From positions 1 through 62,462 of the forward strand of contig NZ_JACOOQ010000019.1 in the NCBI RefSeq assembly GCF_014287815.1: a stretch of DNA of 62,462 bases. Reading direction: 5' to 3'. This DNA is from Clostridium lentum. Its GTDB lineage: Bacteria > Bacillota > Clostridia > Clostridiales > Clostridiaceae. Numbering within the stretch: position 1 is the first letter of the stretch; every line of letters starts with the position of its first letter. Both the position numbers and the translations under genes were made by a program. Under the pieces are notes generated by a model that searched no databases, was not told where the DNA came from, and saw only the letters and a program-made list of their open reading frames with translations. Below are positions 25,314-34,873 of the stretch, one piece after another.

Positions 25314-27131
25314 ATGAAAATTAATCATAATATGGGTGCTATGAACTCAAAAAGAAATATGAAAATAAATAATAAAGCCTCCTCTAAATCAATGGAAAAG
25401 CTAAGTTCAGGATTAAGAATAAGCAGTGCTGGAGATGATGTAGCAGGTCTTTCTATTTCTGAAAAAATGAGAGCACAAATTAGGGGCTTGGAGCAGGCTT
25501 CAAGAAATGCAGAAGATGGTATTTCTTTAATTCAAACAGCAGATGGTGCATTAAATGAAACTCATTCTATAATTCAAAGAATGAGAGATATTTCTGTACA
25601 AGCTGCTAATGACACTAACACTGAAAGTGATAGAAAAGCTCTTCAAGAAGAAATGAATGAACTTACTTCAGAAATTAATAGAATTGCCAATACTACCGAG
25701 TTTAATACTAAAAAAATATTAACTGGTGGCCAAGGAAATGGTGTAAAGGCTATAAATTTAGATTTTAATGGTACTGAAGTTACTCACACAAAAGGTAATG
25801 ATGCTATAACGAAGAATATGAAGGTTGCAATTACATTAGATGCAGGTATATCAAGTAATATTTATCCTCAACCTGATCGTTTTAGTTTTCAGATAAATGG
25901 AATAGATTTAGGGGTTACATATGTTTATTTACCTAATGGAAATGTAGGAGATATTACTTATGGAGTAAAAGATCCAAATGGATTTATAACTCAATCACCT
26001 ACTCCCAATGGTGTAGTTACAGGAGGTCAAATTAAAATTACTAATACTGCTAATGGAACTTTGGAAGCTAAAGATATTAAAAAAGTAGCAGAAGCTACAG
26101 CTAAATTAGTTCAAAGTCAAATTGATACTAATCCAGCTTTAAATGGCGATTTTAGAGCATATGCTAAAGGTAGTCAAATTATAGTTGAAGCTTTAGATAG
26201 TGGAAATAGTACAGGTGCAAATGCAACAATGAATGTTACAGGAATAGCTTCTGCTAATAAAGCTTTTAATGTAACAGATGTTAATACTGGTGGACAAGTC
26301 GGTGCAGGAGGAACTATAGCAGGGCAAGATATACCAGCAAAGGGAGCTTCAACTACAATAGATTTTTCTACTATAGCAGCAACTAAAGATGATATAAAAG
26401 CACTTGTAGATGCAGGGATGAGCATTAATGGACAAACTATACAGTTTTTTGATTCTACTGATGGACCATATATGGGTAAAGCAATAGGAATAGATATCAA
26501 GGACGCAACAAATGCAGAAGAGTTAGTTCAAGCTATAATAGATCAAACTATAATGAAACTTCAAGGTGTAGATTTAACAAGGGATGGTAATAAATTAGTT
26601 ATTACATCTCAAATAGTAGGAGAAAATAGCGTACTTGAAGTATTTAATGGTAATTCTTATAATGAAGATATTGAGATAAAACTTCAAGTTGGTTCAAATA
26701 AAGAACAATCAATGCTTGTTTCAATTGGAAATATGAGAGCTAGAGCTTTAGGTTTAGTTGGAGCTGGAGCTGGTTTTACTAAAGAACCAGGAGTTACTGA
26801 TGGAACCGATACTAAAAAGTATGAAAGAGCATTAGATGTAACTACATCAAAAAGTGCAGAAAGTGCAATAAAAATAATTGATGAAGCTACTAAAAAAGTA
26901 TCAGATCAAAGAGCGGCTTTAGGTGCATATCAAAACAGATTACAATATGTAGTAAATAATTTAGATAATTCAGCTGAAAATACTATTTCATCTGAATCAA
27001 AAATAAGAGATACTGATATGGCCTTAGAAGTTACACGAAATACAAAAAGTGATATATTATTACAAGCAGCTCAATCTATGATGGCACAGGCTAATTCTGC
27101 ACCAGAGCAAATAATACAATTACTTAAATAA
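25314..27131 (+). CDS. fliC: Flagellin FliC (large, 605 aa)
   Basis: Major-type flagellin. Conserved N-terminus (MKINHNMGAMNSKRNM, KLSSGLRISSAGDDVAGLSISEKMRAQIRG, LIQTADGALNETHSIIQRMRDISVQAAND) and C-terminus (ALGAYQNRLQYVVNNLDN, TRNTKSDILLQAAQSMMAQANSAPEQIIQLLK) form D0/D1. The middle (about 140-500) is a large variable surface domain, rich in Gly, Thr and Asn, with beta-strand character. RBS AGAGGAAG. It stands alone between a sigma-28-like promoter and a bidirectional terminator. Lysines on its surface are plausible FliB targets. Confidence 0.94.
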   Translation: MKINHNMGAMNSKRNMKINNKASSKSMEKLSSGLRISSAGDDVAGLSISEKMRAQIRGLEQASRNAEDGISLIQTADGALNETHSIIQRMRDISVQAANDTNTESDRKALQEEMNELTSEINRIANTTEFNTKKILTGGQGNGVKAINLDFNGTEVTHTKGNDAITKNMKVAITLDAGISSNIYPQPDRFSFQINGIDLGVTYVYLPNGNVGDITYGVKDPNGFITQSPTPNGVVTGGQIKITNTANGTLEAKDIKKVAEATAKLVQSQIDTNPALNGDFRAYAKGSQIIVEALDSGNSTGANATMNVTGIASANKAFNVTDVNTGGQVGAGGTIAGQDIPAKGASTTIDFSTIAATKDDIKALVDAGMSINGQTIQFFDSTDGPYMGKAIGIDIKDATNAEELVQAIIDQTIMKLQGVDLTRDGNKLVITSQIVGENSVLEVFNGNSYNEDIEIKLQVGSNKEQSMLVSIGNMRARALGLVGAGAGFTKEPGVTDGTDTKKYERALDVTTSKSAESAIKIIDEATKKVSDQRAALGAYQNRLQYVVNNLDNSAENTISSESKIRDTDMALEVTRNTKSDILLQAAQSMMAQANSAPEQIIQLLK

Positions 27132-27140
27132 TTAATAGGT

Positions 27141-27175
27141 AAAAAATAAGAGATGCAAAGCATCTCTTATTTTTT
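27141..27175. terminator. Bidirectional terminator between fliC and ppaC
   Basis: A 16-bp perfect hairpin (27141-27156 with 27160-27175) with loop AAA; A-rich on the left and T-rich on the right, so it serves fliC on plus and ppaC on minus. It slightly overlaps the ppaC stop. Confidence 0.95.
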
Positions 27176-28817
27176 AAGCATTTGTTATTACGTTTGTTAC
27201 TGGCGGTACAACTTGTTTCTTTCTTGAAAGAACTCCAGGAAGGAAAGCAGTATTGTCTACTAGTGTTGCATTGAATGCTTTTTCAGCTATGTCAGATCTT
27301 TCACCAACAACAAGAACTTGAGAACCTTCAGTGATTATGTCAGTTAATAATAACATAACCATATCTAATGATGATTCTTTTGCTTTTTCATTCATGTAAG
27401 CTAACATTTCTTCTTTTAATGGCATAAATCCATCAATATCCATTGTATTAACTTGTGCTATACCAACTTTGATATCTTCAATTGAGAATGGTTTGTAATC
27501 TTGATTGAAGATTTGTTCCACAGTTTTTCCTTTTAATGAAGTTCCTGCTTTGAACATTTCTTTAGCGTAATCTTCAACAGATGAAATACCAGCTATTTCA
27601 GCAAGTCTTCTACAGATTTCTTCATCTTGAGGTGTGCAAGTAGGGCTTCTGAATAATAATGTATCAGAGATTATAGCACTACATAATAAACCAGCAGCAG
27701 TCTTAGATGGAGTTAAACCTCTTTCAAAGAAGCATTTAGCAACTATTGTAGAAGTACTTCCTATTGGTTCATTTCTAAAGAAGATAGGATTGCTTGTTTG
27801 AATATCAGCAACTCTGTGGTGATCGATGATTTCTAATACTTCTGCATCTTCTAATCCATCAACAGATTGACCTCTTTCGTTGTGGTCAACTTGGATAACT
27901 TTTTTCTTGTGTTTAGAAATTAAGTGGTATCTAGCAACCATTCCTAAAACTCTACCATTTTCATCAGTTACTGGGTAGCTTCTGAATCTAGTTTGAGCCA
28001 TAGCATCTTTTATATCGTCCACTAAGTCATCATTAGTAAATGATACGATATTTTCCTTAGCCATTACATATTCAACAGGTACGCTTTGTACAATAAGTCT
28101 TGAAGTTGTGAATGAGTCATGAGGAGTAACTATTACAGTAACGCCATTTTCTCTAGCTAAAGTAATGATGTTTTCACATGGTGTATGAGAACCTGTTACA
28201 ATCATTAATGATACTTTCTTATCTATTAATGCTACTTGAGCTTCTTCTCTATCACCAACGATAGCAATATCTCCAGCATTTATATGATCAACCATGCTCT
28301 TTGGATCCATAGCAGAAACTACTATTTTGCCTGGGAATGTTTTTAAGTTTTCATTTATATAGCAAGCTGTAGCTGAAAGTGTATCTAATATGTTTTCTAA
28401 CGTAGTATTGCTTTTTGATAATATTGTGTTGTCCCACATGTCCATGTAGCAAGAAGTTAAATTAGAAACAGAAAGAACACCTAATAAGTGATTGTTTTCA
28501 TCAACAACAGGTAATGTCTTCATGTTGTTTTCTTTCATTACATTCCAAGCAGATTTTAATGAAAGTGTAGGTAAAACTGGATTTATTTTATCGAAGTTTA
28601 AGTCTTCAACCATAAGTCTTACAGTTTTTAATAATTCTGGAGCTTTAGCACCAAAATAATCAAGAACAAATTGTGTTTCTTGGCTTATGTTACCAAGTCT
28701 TACAGGAACAGCTTTTGTATCTCCTGTTAGATTTTTAAATTCAGCATAAGAATATGCTGCACATATAGAATCTGAATCTGGATTTTTATGACCAGTTACA
28801 TATATTATATCTTTCAA
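27174..28817 (-). CDS. ppaC: Manganese-dependent inorganic pyrophosphatase with CBS/DRTGG insert
   Basis: Family II pyrophosphatase (547 aa) that hydrolyses PPi to phosphate with Mn or Co. The DHH-family metal motif GHKNPDSDS is at residues 9-17 and DHH at about 331-333. Between them lies a regulatory insert of about 240 residues: CBS domain, DRTGG domain, CBS domain (the second CBS has RFRSYPVTDENGRVLGMV). The C-terminal DHHA2 domain follows. In this subclass adenine nucleotides regulate activity (AMP/ADP inhibit, diadenosine polyphosphates activate). RBS GGAGGC on the minus strand. Confidence 0.95.
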   Translation of the reverse strand: MKDIIYVTGHKNPDSDSICAAYSYAEFKNLTGDTKAVPVRLGNISQETQFVLDYFGAKAPELLKTVRLMVEDLNFDKINPVLPTLSLKSAWNVMKENNMKTLPVVDENNHLLGVLSVSNLTSCYMDMWDNTILSKSNTTLENILDTLSATACYINENLKTFPGKIVVSAMDPKSMVDHINAGDIAIVGDREEAQVALIDKKVSLMIVTGSHTPCENIITLARENGVTVIVTPHDSFTTSRLIVQSVPVEYVMAKENIVSFTNDDLVDDIKDAMAQTRFRSYPVTDENGRVLGMVARYHLISKHKKKVIQVDHNERGQSVDGLEDAEVLEIIDHHRVADIQTSNPIFFRNEPIGSTSTIVAKCFFERGLTPSKTAAGLLCSAIISDTLLFRSPTCTPQDEEICRRLAEIAGISSVEDYAKEMFKAGTSLKGKTVEQIFNQDYKPFSIEDIKVGIAQVNTMDIDGFMPLKEEMLAYMNEKAKESSLDMVMLLLTDIITEGSQVLVVGERSDIAEKAFNATLVDNTAFLPGVLSRKKQVVPPVTNVITNA

Positions 28818-28864
28818 ATCAATTGCCTCCTTTGTATTTTCTAAAAATAAGCATATGACAATAT

Positions 28865-28892
28865 TTTATCGCATAAGTATAAAGGTTGTAAA
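28865..28892 (-). promoter_or_regulatory. Candidate sigma-A promoter of ppaC
   Basis: On the minus strand TTTACA (28892-28887) and GATAAA (28870-28865) are 16 bases apart, about 50 bases before the ppaC start. The rest of the 185-base divergent gap includes an AATTAAAAAT/ATTTTTAATT inverted repeat (28908-28941) of unknown role. Confidence 0.45.
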
Positions 28893-29002
28893 TAATTAAA
28901 AATGTAAAATTAAAAATCGATGAAATTCATAATTTTTAATTCTTAATTTATATTGGATTTAATATATATTTATAGAAGAGTTATTTTATGGGAGGAGAAG
29001 AT

Positions 29003-31567
29003 GTGATTCAGGAAAGAGAATTCACAAGGGGACTAACAACTAGGGAAGCAGAAAAGAGGATACAAACATATGGTTATAATGAACTTAAACATAAAAAGAA
29101 TAAATCAGCCATATTAATTTTTTTATCTCAATTTAATGATTTTATAGTTTGGGTTTTAATAGTTGCAACAGTTATATCAGGTATAATGGGAGATAAGGCA
29201 GATGCAGTAACCATATTAATAATTGTGTTTGTCAATGCTATATTAGGATTTGTTCAAGAGTTTAAGACGGAAAAATCATTAGAAGCATTGCAGGAATTAG
29301 CTGCTCCCACATGTAAGGTTATTAGAGATGGAAGTTTAAAAGTAATTACGTCTAGGGAATTGACCTTAGGTGATGTAGTGGTGGTAGAAGCAGGAGATAG
29401 AATACCAGCAGATGGTAAGTTTATTGATGCTTCTAATATGGTAGTGGATGAATCATTGCTTACAGGAGAGTCTGTAGGAGTTTCTAAAGATACTACGAAA
29501 GATAAAAATCATGGATATATGGGGACAATAATTTTAAAAGGAAGAGGTATGATACTTATTGATGCTATTGGTATGAATACAGAAATGGGTAAAATAGCTA
29601 ATCTTTTGGATAATATAGAGGAAGAAAGGTCACCACTAAAAGAAAGATTAAATTCATTAGGAAAGATTCTTGTAATTGCCTGTTTAGTTATTTGTGCTGT
29701 AGTAACTATCTTAGGAATAATAAGAGGTAATGATATTACGGAAATGTTCTTACTGGGAGTTTCATTGGCAGTGGCAGCAATACCAGAAGGGTTAGCAGCT
29801 ATAGTAACAGTAGCATTAGCACTTGGTGTAAATAGAATGTTAAAAAGAAATGCACTTGTAAGAAGACTGCCAGCAGTAGAAACATTAGGGTGTACATCAG
29901 TAATATGCTCTGATAAAACTGGTACTTTAACTCAAAATAAAATGACTGTTAAGGAAATCTTTATAAATGGAAGAATATATGAATTAGATAGAGAATTGCC
30001 AAGTAATTATGAAATGCTGAAAAAAGCATTTGTATATTGTAATGATACTAACTATGACTATAACGTCAGCAAAGTAGAAAAAGCACTGATGGGAGACCCT
30101 ACAGAAACAGCACTTATAAGTGCATTTTTTAAAGATGTTAAGGAAATGAAAAACTTTGTGGAAAAAGCTAAAAGAGTTTATGATATTCCTTTTGATTCTA
30201 ATAGAAAAATGATGACTGTAATAATGAAGGAAGATAATTGTGAGACTTGTTATATGAAGGGTGCACCAGAGAGGGTTATAAATAAGTGTAATTATATTTT
30301 AGAAAATGGCAGAGTAAAGCCTATGACCATGGCTAAAAAGAAACAGATATGTTCGTATATTGATATCATGTCCAACAAAGCTTTAAGGTGTATTGCAGCA
30401 GCATATAAAAAAGAGGATATAAAGAAATCAGAAGATGTGGAAAATAATTTAATATTTATAGGTGTTGCAGGTAGCATGGATCCGCCAAGACCAGAAGTAA
30501 AAGAGGCAGTAATGAAATGTAAGTTGGCAGGAATCAAGCCTGTTATGATAACAGGAGATCACAAAAATACTGCATTGGCAATTGCAAAAAGTATAAATAT
30601 ATGTAATAGTGATGATCAAGGTTTATCAGGAGAAGAACTTGAAAAAATCAGTGATGATGATTTAGAAGAAGCAGTTAAGAAAGTAAGAGTTTTTGCTAGG
30701 GTATCACCAAATCATAAGTTAAGGATAGTAAAAGCATTTAAAAAGAATAATAATATAGTAGCCATGACTGGTGATGGAGTTAATGATGCACCAGCTATAA
30801 AGGAAGCTGATATAGGTATAGCAATGGGAATATCAGGTACAGATGTAACTAAGGAAGCAGCAGCAATGATACTGACTGATGATAATTTTGCAACTATAGT
30901 ATCTGCTGTAGAGGAAGGTAGAATTATTTATGATAATATAAGAAAATTTATTAGATATTTATTATCATGTAACTTAGGAGAAGTTCTTACAATGTTTTTA
31001 GCGTCTGTATTTTACTTACCTAATCCATTGACACCAATACAAATTTTATTTGTTAACTTGGCAACTGATGGTCTTCCAGCCATTGCTTTAGGAGTAGACC
31101 CACCAGATAAGGATATTATGATGCAACAACCACGTAGAAAGAGTGAAGGGATATTTGCTAGAGGTCTATGGGAAAAGATAATAGTAAGAGGATGCCTTAT
31201 TGGTGTATGTACATTATTTTCTTTTGAACTTGCTAGGCTTTTTGGTATGGATTTGGCAACTTGTAGGACTATTTCATTATGTACACTTGTAATGTCTCAA
31301 TTATTGCATGTTTTTGAATGTAGATCTGAGAGACATTCTATATTTGAAATTAAGATTTTTTCTAACCCATATTTATTAGGAGCTGTATGTGTTTCTGTTA
31401 TCATGATATGTAGTATTTTATATATACCTTTCTTGAAATCAGTGTTTAACACTGTTTCATTAAATTTAGATCAATGGGCATTAGTATTATTTTTTTCAGG
31501 AATAATATTCTTAATAAATAGCGTGTATTTATATATTAAAAGTAAAGGAAAGAAGGAATATAATTAA
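29003..31567 (+). CDS. P-type calcium-transporting ATPase (SERCA-like)
   Basis: P2A-type cation pump, 854 residues. Order: N-terminal cation ATPase domain, actuator domain with TGES (SLLTGESVGVSK), PEGL at 261-264 in membrane helix 4 (AAIPEGLAAIVTVALALGV), phosphorylated D304 in DKTGTLTQNKM, nucleotide-binding KGAPERV, hinge MTGDGVNDAPAIKEADIGIAMG, and helix 6 NLATDGLPAIALGVDPPD. The retained helix-4 glutamate and helix-6 N..TD residues fit Ca2+ transport. GTG 29003 is chosen because GGAGGAG lies five bases upstream; an in-frame ATG at 28988 has no SD. Single-gene unit. Confidence 0.9.
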   Translation: MIQEREFTRGLTTREAEKRIQTYGYNELKHKKNKSAILIFLSQFNDFIVWVLIVATVISGIMGDKADAVTILIIVFVNAILGFVQEFKTEKSLEALQELAAPTCKVIRDGSLKVITSRELTLGDVVVVEAGDRIPADGKFIDASNMVVDESLLTGESVGVSKDTTKDKNHGYMGTIILKGRGMILIDAIGMNTEMGKIANLLDNIEEERSPLKERLNSLGKILVIACLVICAVVTILGIIRGNDITEMFLLGVSLAVAAIPEGLAAIVTVALALGVNRMLKRNALVRRLPAVETLGCTSVICSDKTGTLTQNKMTVKEIFINGRIYELDRELPSNYEMLKKAFVYCNDTNYDYNVSKVEKALMGDPTETALISAFFKDVKEMKNFVEKAKRVYDIPFDSNRKMMTVIMKEDNCETCYMKGAPERVINKCNYILENGRVKPMTMAKKKQICSYIDIMSNKALRCIAAAYKKEDIKKSEDVENNLIFIGVAGSMDPPRPEVKEAVMKCKLAGIKPVMITGDHKNTALAIAKSINICNSDDQGLSGEELEKISDDDLEEAVKKVRVFARVSPNHKLRIVKAFKKNNNIVAMTGDGVNDAPAIKEADIGIAMGISGTDVTKEAAAMILTDDNFATIVSAVEEGRIIYDNIRKFIRYLLSCNLGEVLTMFLASVFYLPNPLTPIQILFVNLATDGLPAIALGVDPPDKDIMMQQPRRKSEGIFARGLWEKIIVRGCLIGVCTLFSFELARLFGMDLATCRTISLCTLVMSQLLHVFECRSERHSIFEIKIFSNPYLLGAVCVSVIMICSILYIPFLKSVFNTVSLNLDQWALVLFFSGIIFLINSVYLYIKSKGKKEYN

Positions 31568-31572
31568 AAAGG

Positions 31573-31628
31573 TTGCTAGATAATATTTTGTATGTAATAT
31601 ACTATTAAATATTATCTAGCTTTCTTTG
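31573..31628 (+). terminator. Terminator of the P-type ATPase gene
   Basis: Arms GCTAGATAATATT (31575-31587) and AATATTATCTAGC (31608-31620), 13 bp, followed by TTTCTTTG. Confidence 0.8.
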
Positions 31629-31796
31629 TTTATAATAAAAGGTTAATAGAACATTATTATGAAATATTTAGTACATACTATAATATAGTTGAAAATATGA
31701 AATTAGGAGTATATAATTAAGAAGAATTTTATTATAGCAAATTAAGAAAATAAAGTGCTAATTTTAGACAAGCTTTTATTTTCATGGGAGATATGC

Positions 31797-33029
31797 ATGA
31801 AAAAAAATAGTAATATGATAAAAATATTAATGAGTATGATGTTTCTAGTAGCAATAGTAGTTTTAGCTAATACATATTATAAGGAAAAGGAAAATGAAGA
31901 AAATATTTATTTAAATAATGGTATAGATGAAACTGCAGAAAATAGTGATTCAGTAAATGAAGAAGTGCAATATGTTGATATTATATCTCTAGGAAATTTA
32001 ATAATACATCAATCACAAATAGATGGAGCAAAACAAGAAAATTCTTATGATTTTTCGCCAAGTTTTCAATATATTAAGAAAATGATTTTAGATTCAGACA
32101 TATCAATGGGAATATTAGAGGGTACTTTAGCAGGTTGTGAACCAAGTGGCTATCCATTTTTTAATTCGCCAGATGAAGTAGTTGATGCTTTAAAAGATAC
32201 AGGAATTGATATAATTAATTATGCTAATAATCATATTTATGATTATGAAGATGTAGGTTTACAAAGAACTATTGATGTTACAAAGGAAAAGGGATTAGAT
32301 GTTTTAGGAGTAAAATCTACAGAAAAAGAAAAAAATTATTTAGTGAAGGAAGTAAATGGAATAAAGATAGGATTTCTAGCGTATGTTTTTGAAACATCAA
32401 TGATTAATGGCCATAAAACAATAAATAGTAATATATTATCCACATATAGTGAAAATCTTATAAATACTTTTAATTATAATGATTTAGAAAGCTTTTATAA
32501 GAAAATTGAAAATGAAATATCAGCAATGAAATCAGAAGGTGTTGAGTTTATTATAACATCAATGCATTGGGGAGAAGAATATAATACATATATAGAAGCA
32601 TCTCAAAATGAAATAGCTAAAAGACTTAATAAATTAGGTGTGGACATTATTTTAGGTGGACATCCCCATGTTATTCAGCCATATGAAATAATGAGAAATG
32701 AAAGTGGAAATTCTACTTTTGTAATATATTCACAGGGAAATTCTCTGTCTAATCAATCAGAGCAAGAAATTGGTGTAGCTGAAAGTGAAGATGGAATAAT
32801 GATAAAGTTTACTTTAGAAAAGAAAGATGGAAATGTATCTTTAAAAGAATATAAGATAATCCCAACATGGGTTTATAAGGAAGAAAAAGGGAATGGAACA
32901 TATTATCATAAAATAATTCCTGTAGAAGAAGCACTGGCAGATCCAAAGAAATATGGCATAAGTAGTGATGTATATGAAAGGGTAGAAACTTCATTAAATA
33001 GAACTAAAGGTATATTAGGCATTAAATAG
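31797..33029 (+). CDS. CapA-like metallophosphatase-fold surface protein
   Basis: 410-residue protein with an N-terminal membrane anchor (about 7-27) and a CapA-type domain outside the membrane. Family motifs: GNLIIHQSQ near residue 65, ILEGTLAG, NYANNHIYDYEDVGLQRTIDV (the N-N-H motif), SMHWGEEYN and GGHPHVIQPYE. CapA homologues act in poly-gamma-glutamate synthesis or export, but no capB or capC is near, so a capsule role is unproven. ATG 31797 has GGGAG six bases upstream; an in-frame GTG at 31755 is less likely. Single gene with its own terminator. Confidence 0.82.
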   Translation: MKKNSNMIKILMSMMFLVAIVVLANTYYKEKENEENIYLNNGIDETAENSDSVNEEVQYVDIISLGNLIIHQSQIDGAKQENSYDFSPSFQYIKKMILDSDISMGILEGTLAGCEPSGYPFFNSPDEVVDALKDTGIDIINYANNHIYDYEDVGLQRTIDVTKEKGLDVLGVKSTEKEKNYLVKEVNGIKIGFLAYVFETSMINGHKTINSNILSTYSENLINTFNYNDLESFYKKIENEISAMKSEGVEFIITSMHWGEEYNTYIEASQNEIAKRLNKLGVDIILGGHPHVIQPYEIMRNESGNSTFVIYSQGNSLSNQSEQEIGVAESEDGIMIKFTLEKKDGNVSLKEYKIIPTWVYKEEKGNGTYYHKIIPVEEALADPKKYGISSDVYERVETSLNRTKGILGIK

Positions 33030-33054
33030 GCAGTAACTTTACTGTCTATTTTTT
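33027..33054 (+). terminator. Terminator of the CapA-like gene
   Basis: TAGGCAGTAA pairs with TTACTGTCTA (one G-T pair) and is followed by TTTTTT. It starts at the stop codon of the gene. Confidence 0.75.
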
Positions 33055-33059
33055 AATAT

Positions 33060-33262
33060 GTGATCAGAGAATTGGCAATAACTTGATGGTGAAAGTCAGT
33101 TGTGGGCTTGGTATTGGTAACTACTAGCAAAGGATAAGGGTGTCTATGGTGAGGTAGAATCTGAAAGAAGTCTAAGGCAAAATCTTGGTCTGAGGAACAC
33201 AAACTACATACAAGGTTTACTAAGATTGGACTAGTTTGTGTTACAAAACAAATTTCATAATA
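33060..33262 (+). mobile_element. Decayed group II intron 5' (domain I) fragment
   Basis: About 200 bases of denser G content within the 386-base gap before thrC look like the 5' ribozyme region of clostridial group II introns: GATGGTGAAAGTC (33085-33097), GGTATTGGTAACTACTAGC, AAGGGTGTCTATGGTGAGGT, AATCTGAAAGAAGTCTAAGG, then TTGGTCTGAGGAACACAAAC and CAAGGTTTACTAAGATTGG. No reverse transcriptase ORF, no domain V and no 3' end follow, so the element is a truncated relic. The match is from remembered sequence patterns, not an alignment. Confidence 0.7.
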
Positions 33263-33316
33263 ATTAAAAATAAAATAGTTATTTTCCTCCTAATCCATTG
33301 TTAACAAAGAAAATAC

Positions 33317-33345
33317 TTGTATTTGTGAAAAGCAAATGATAAAAT
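33317..33345 (+). promoter_or_regulatory. Candidate sigma-A promoter of thrC operon
   Basis: TTGTAT (33317-33322), 17 bases, TAAAAT (33340-33345), about 70 bases before thrC. I see no T-box antiterminator or threonine leader peptide in this gap. Confidence 0.45.
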
Positions 33346-33415
33346 TCTTTTAAGTTAAAAAATGTTAATTTTAACATATATAAGCAATTAATTAATTAAA
33401 GCTGGGGGAGAGGGA

Positions 33416-34873
33416 ATGAGGTTTATAAGTACAAGAGGAAAAAGTGGAAAAGTTTCAGCAGCAGAAGCTATAATTAAAGGGTTAGCTGATGATGGAGGAT
33501 TATTTGTACCAGAGTATTTTCCAAAGGTTTTTCAAAAGTTAAAAGAGAAAGCAAGTATTTCATATGAAGAGTTATCATTTGAAATAATAAAAGAGTTTTT
33601 TGATGATATTCCAGAGGAAGATTTAAAGGAAGCTATTGATGAAGCATATAGAGGTAGATTTGAGATACTGGAAAAAGGGGCATTTTTAGAATTATATCAT
33701 GGGCCTACATCAGCATTTAAAGATGTAGCACTTTTATTTCTTCCACAAATTATGAAAAAGGCAAAGAAAGTACTTGCCATTAATGATGAAATAACTATAT
33801 TGACAGCTACATCTGGTGATACTGGCAAAGCGGCATTGGAAGGATTTCATGATGTAGAAGGATTTAAGTGTGTAGTTTACTATCCTAAGAATGGAGTAAG
33901 TGCAATTCAAGAAAGGCAAATGAATATACAGGTGGGGAATAATGTTAAGGTTATAGCTATAGAAGGTAATTTTGATGACGCTCAAAGAGGTGTGAAAAAT
34001 ATATTTGCTGATGAAGAGTTAAGGGATAAATTTAAAAATCATGGAATCTTATTGTCGTCAGCAAATTCTATAAATATAGGCAGGTTAGTGCCACAAATAG
34101 TTTATTATTTTTATGGATATTTTAAACTTGTTAATAAGCAGAAGATAAAACTTGGAGAAAAGATTAATGTTGCAGTGCCAACAGGTAATTTTGGTAATAT
34201 ATTAGCAGCTTACTACAGTAAGAGAATGGGGTTACCAATTGATAGATTTATTTGTGCATCTAATGAAAATAATGTTTTGTCAGATTTCTTTAAGACAGGA
34301 ACTTATGATAGAAAAAGGGAATTATTTATAACAGATTCACCATCTATGGACATATTAGTATCATCTAATTTGGAAAGATTGATTTTTGAAGCAGTGTGCA
34401 GAGATGGAGAAAAGGTTTCTAATTTGATGCAACAATTAAATAATAATGGAATATATGTTTTAGATGAAATTTCAAAGAAGTTTTTAGTTGACTTCTATGG
34501 AAATTATGCAACTAAAGACGAAATTTTTAAAGATATAAATAGGCTTTATCATGAAGAAAAATATTTAATGGATACTCATACTGCTGTTGCTCATACTGTA
34601 CTAAGAAAATATAAGAATGAAAGTAAGGATTATAAGCAATCTCTTATAATAGCGACAGCAAGTCCTTATAAGTTTCCAAGAAGCATTTGTAGTGCTTTAG
34701 GTATTGACGTGAAAAATTCTAGTGATTTTCAAGTATTAAATATATTAAATAGCTATACTAAGATACCTATTCCAGAAAATTTAAGAAACCTTGATAGTAA
34801 GCCAATACTACACAAAGCTGTTTGTAAGAAAGAAGATATTAAAAAGGAGCTTTTAAGTTTTTTATATGAATGA
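33416..34873 (+). CDS. thrC: Threonine synthase
   Basis: PLP enzyme (485 aa) converting O-phosphohomoserine to threonine. N-terminal FISTRGKSGKVSAAEAIIKGLADDGGLFVPE is typical of the longer, yeast/E. coli-type branch. The PLP lysine is K102 in HGPTSAFKDVALLF. ATATSGDTGKAALEGF and PTGNFGNILAAYY bind cofactor phosphate. SD GGGGGAGAGGG. It overlaps thrB by eight bases, an arrangement that couples the last two steps of threonine synthesis. No homoserine dehydrogenase gene is adjacent. Confidence 0.95.
   Translation: MRFISTRGKSGKVSAAEAIIKGLADDGGLFVPEYFPKVFQKLKEKASISYEELSFEIIKEFFDDIPEEDLKEAIDEAYRGRFEILEKGAFLELYHGPTSAFKDVALLFLPQIMKKAKKVLAINDEITILTATSGDTGKAALEGFHDVEGFKCVVYYPKNGVSAIQERQMNIQVGNNVKVIAIEGNFDDAQRGVKNIFADEELRDKFKNHGILLSSANSINIGRLVPQIVYYFYGYFKLVNKQKIKLGEKINVAVPTGNFGNILAAYYSKRMGLPIDRFICASNENNVLSDFFKTGTYDRKRELFITDSPSMDILVSSNLERLIFEAVCRDGEKVSNLMQQLNNNGIYVLDEISKKFLVDFYGNYATKDEIFKDINRLYHEEKYLMDTHTAVAHTVLRKYKNESKDYKQSLIIATASPYKFPRSICSALGIDVKNSSDFQVLNILNSYTKIPIPENLRNLDSKPILHKAVCKKEDIKKELLSFLYE

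Noticed and set aside
31797..33029. Capsule (cap) operon
   Set aside because: Only a CapA-like gene is present; no capB, capC or capD neighbours, and the gene is flanked by terminators.
33263..33415. T-box or threonine attenuator before thrC
   Set aside because: No T-box core (AAGGGTGGTACCGCG-like) and no terminator/antiterminator pair; the G-rich part of the gap is better explained as a group II intron relic.
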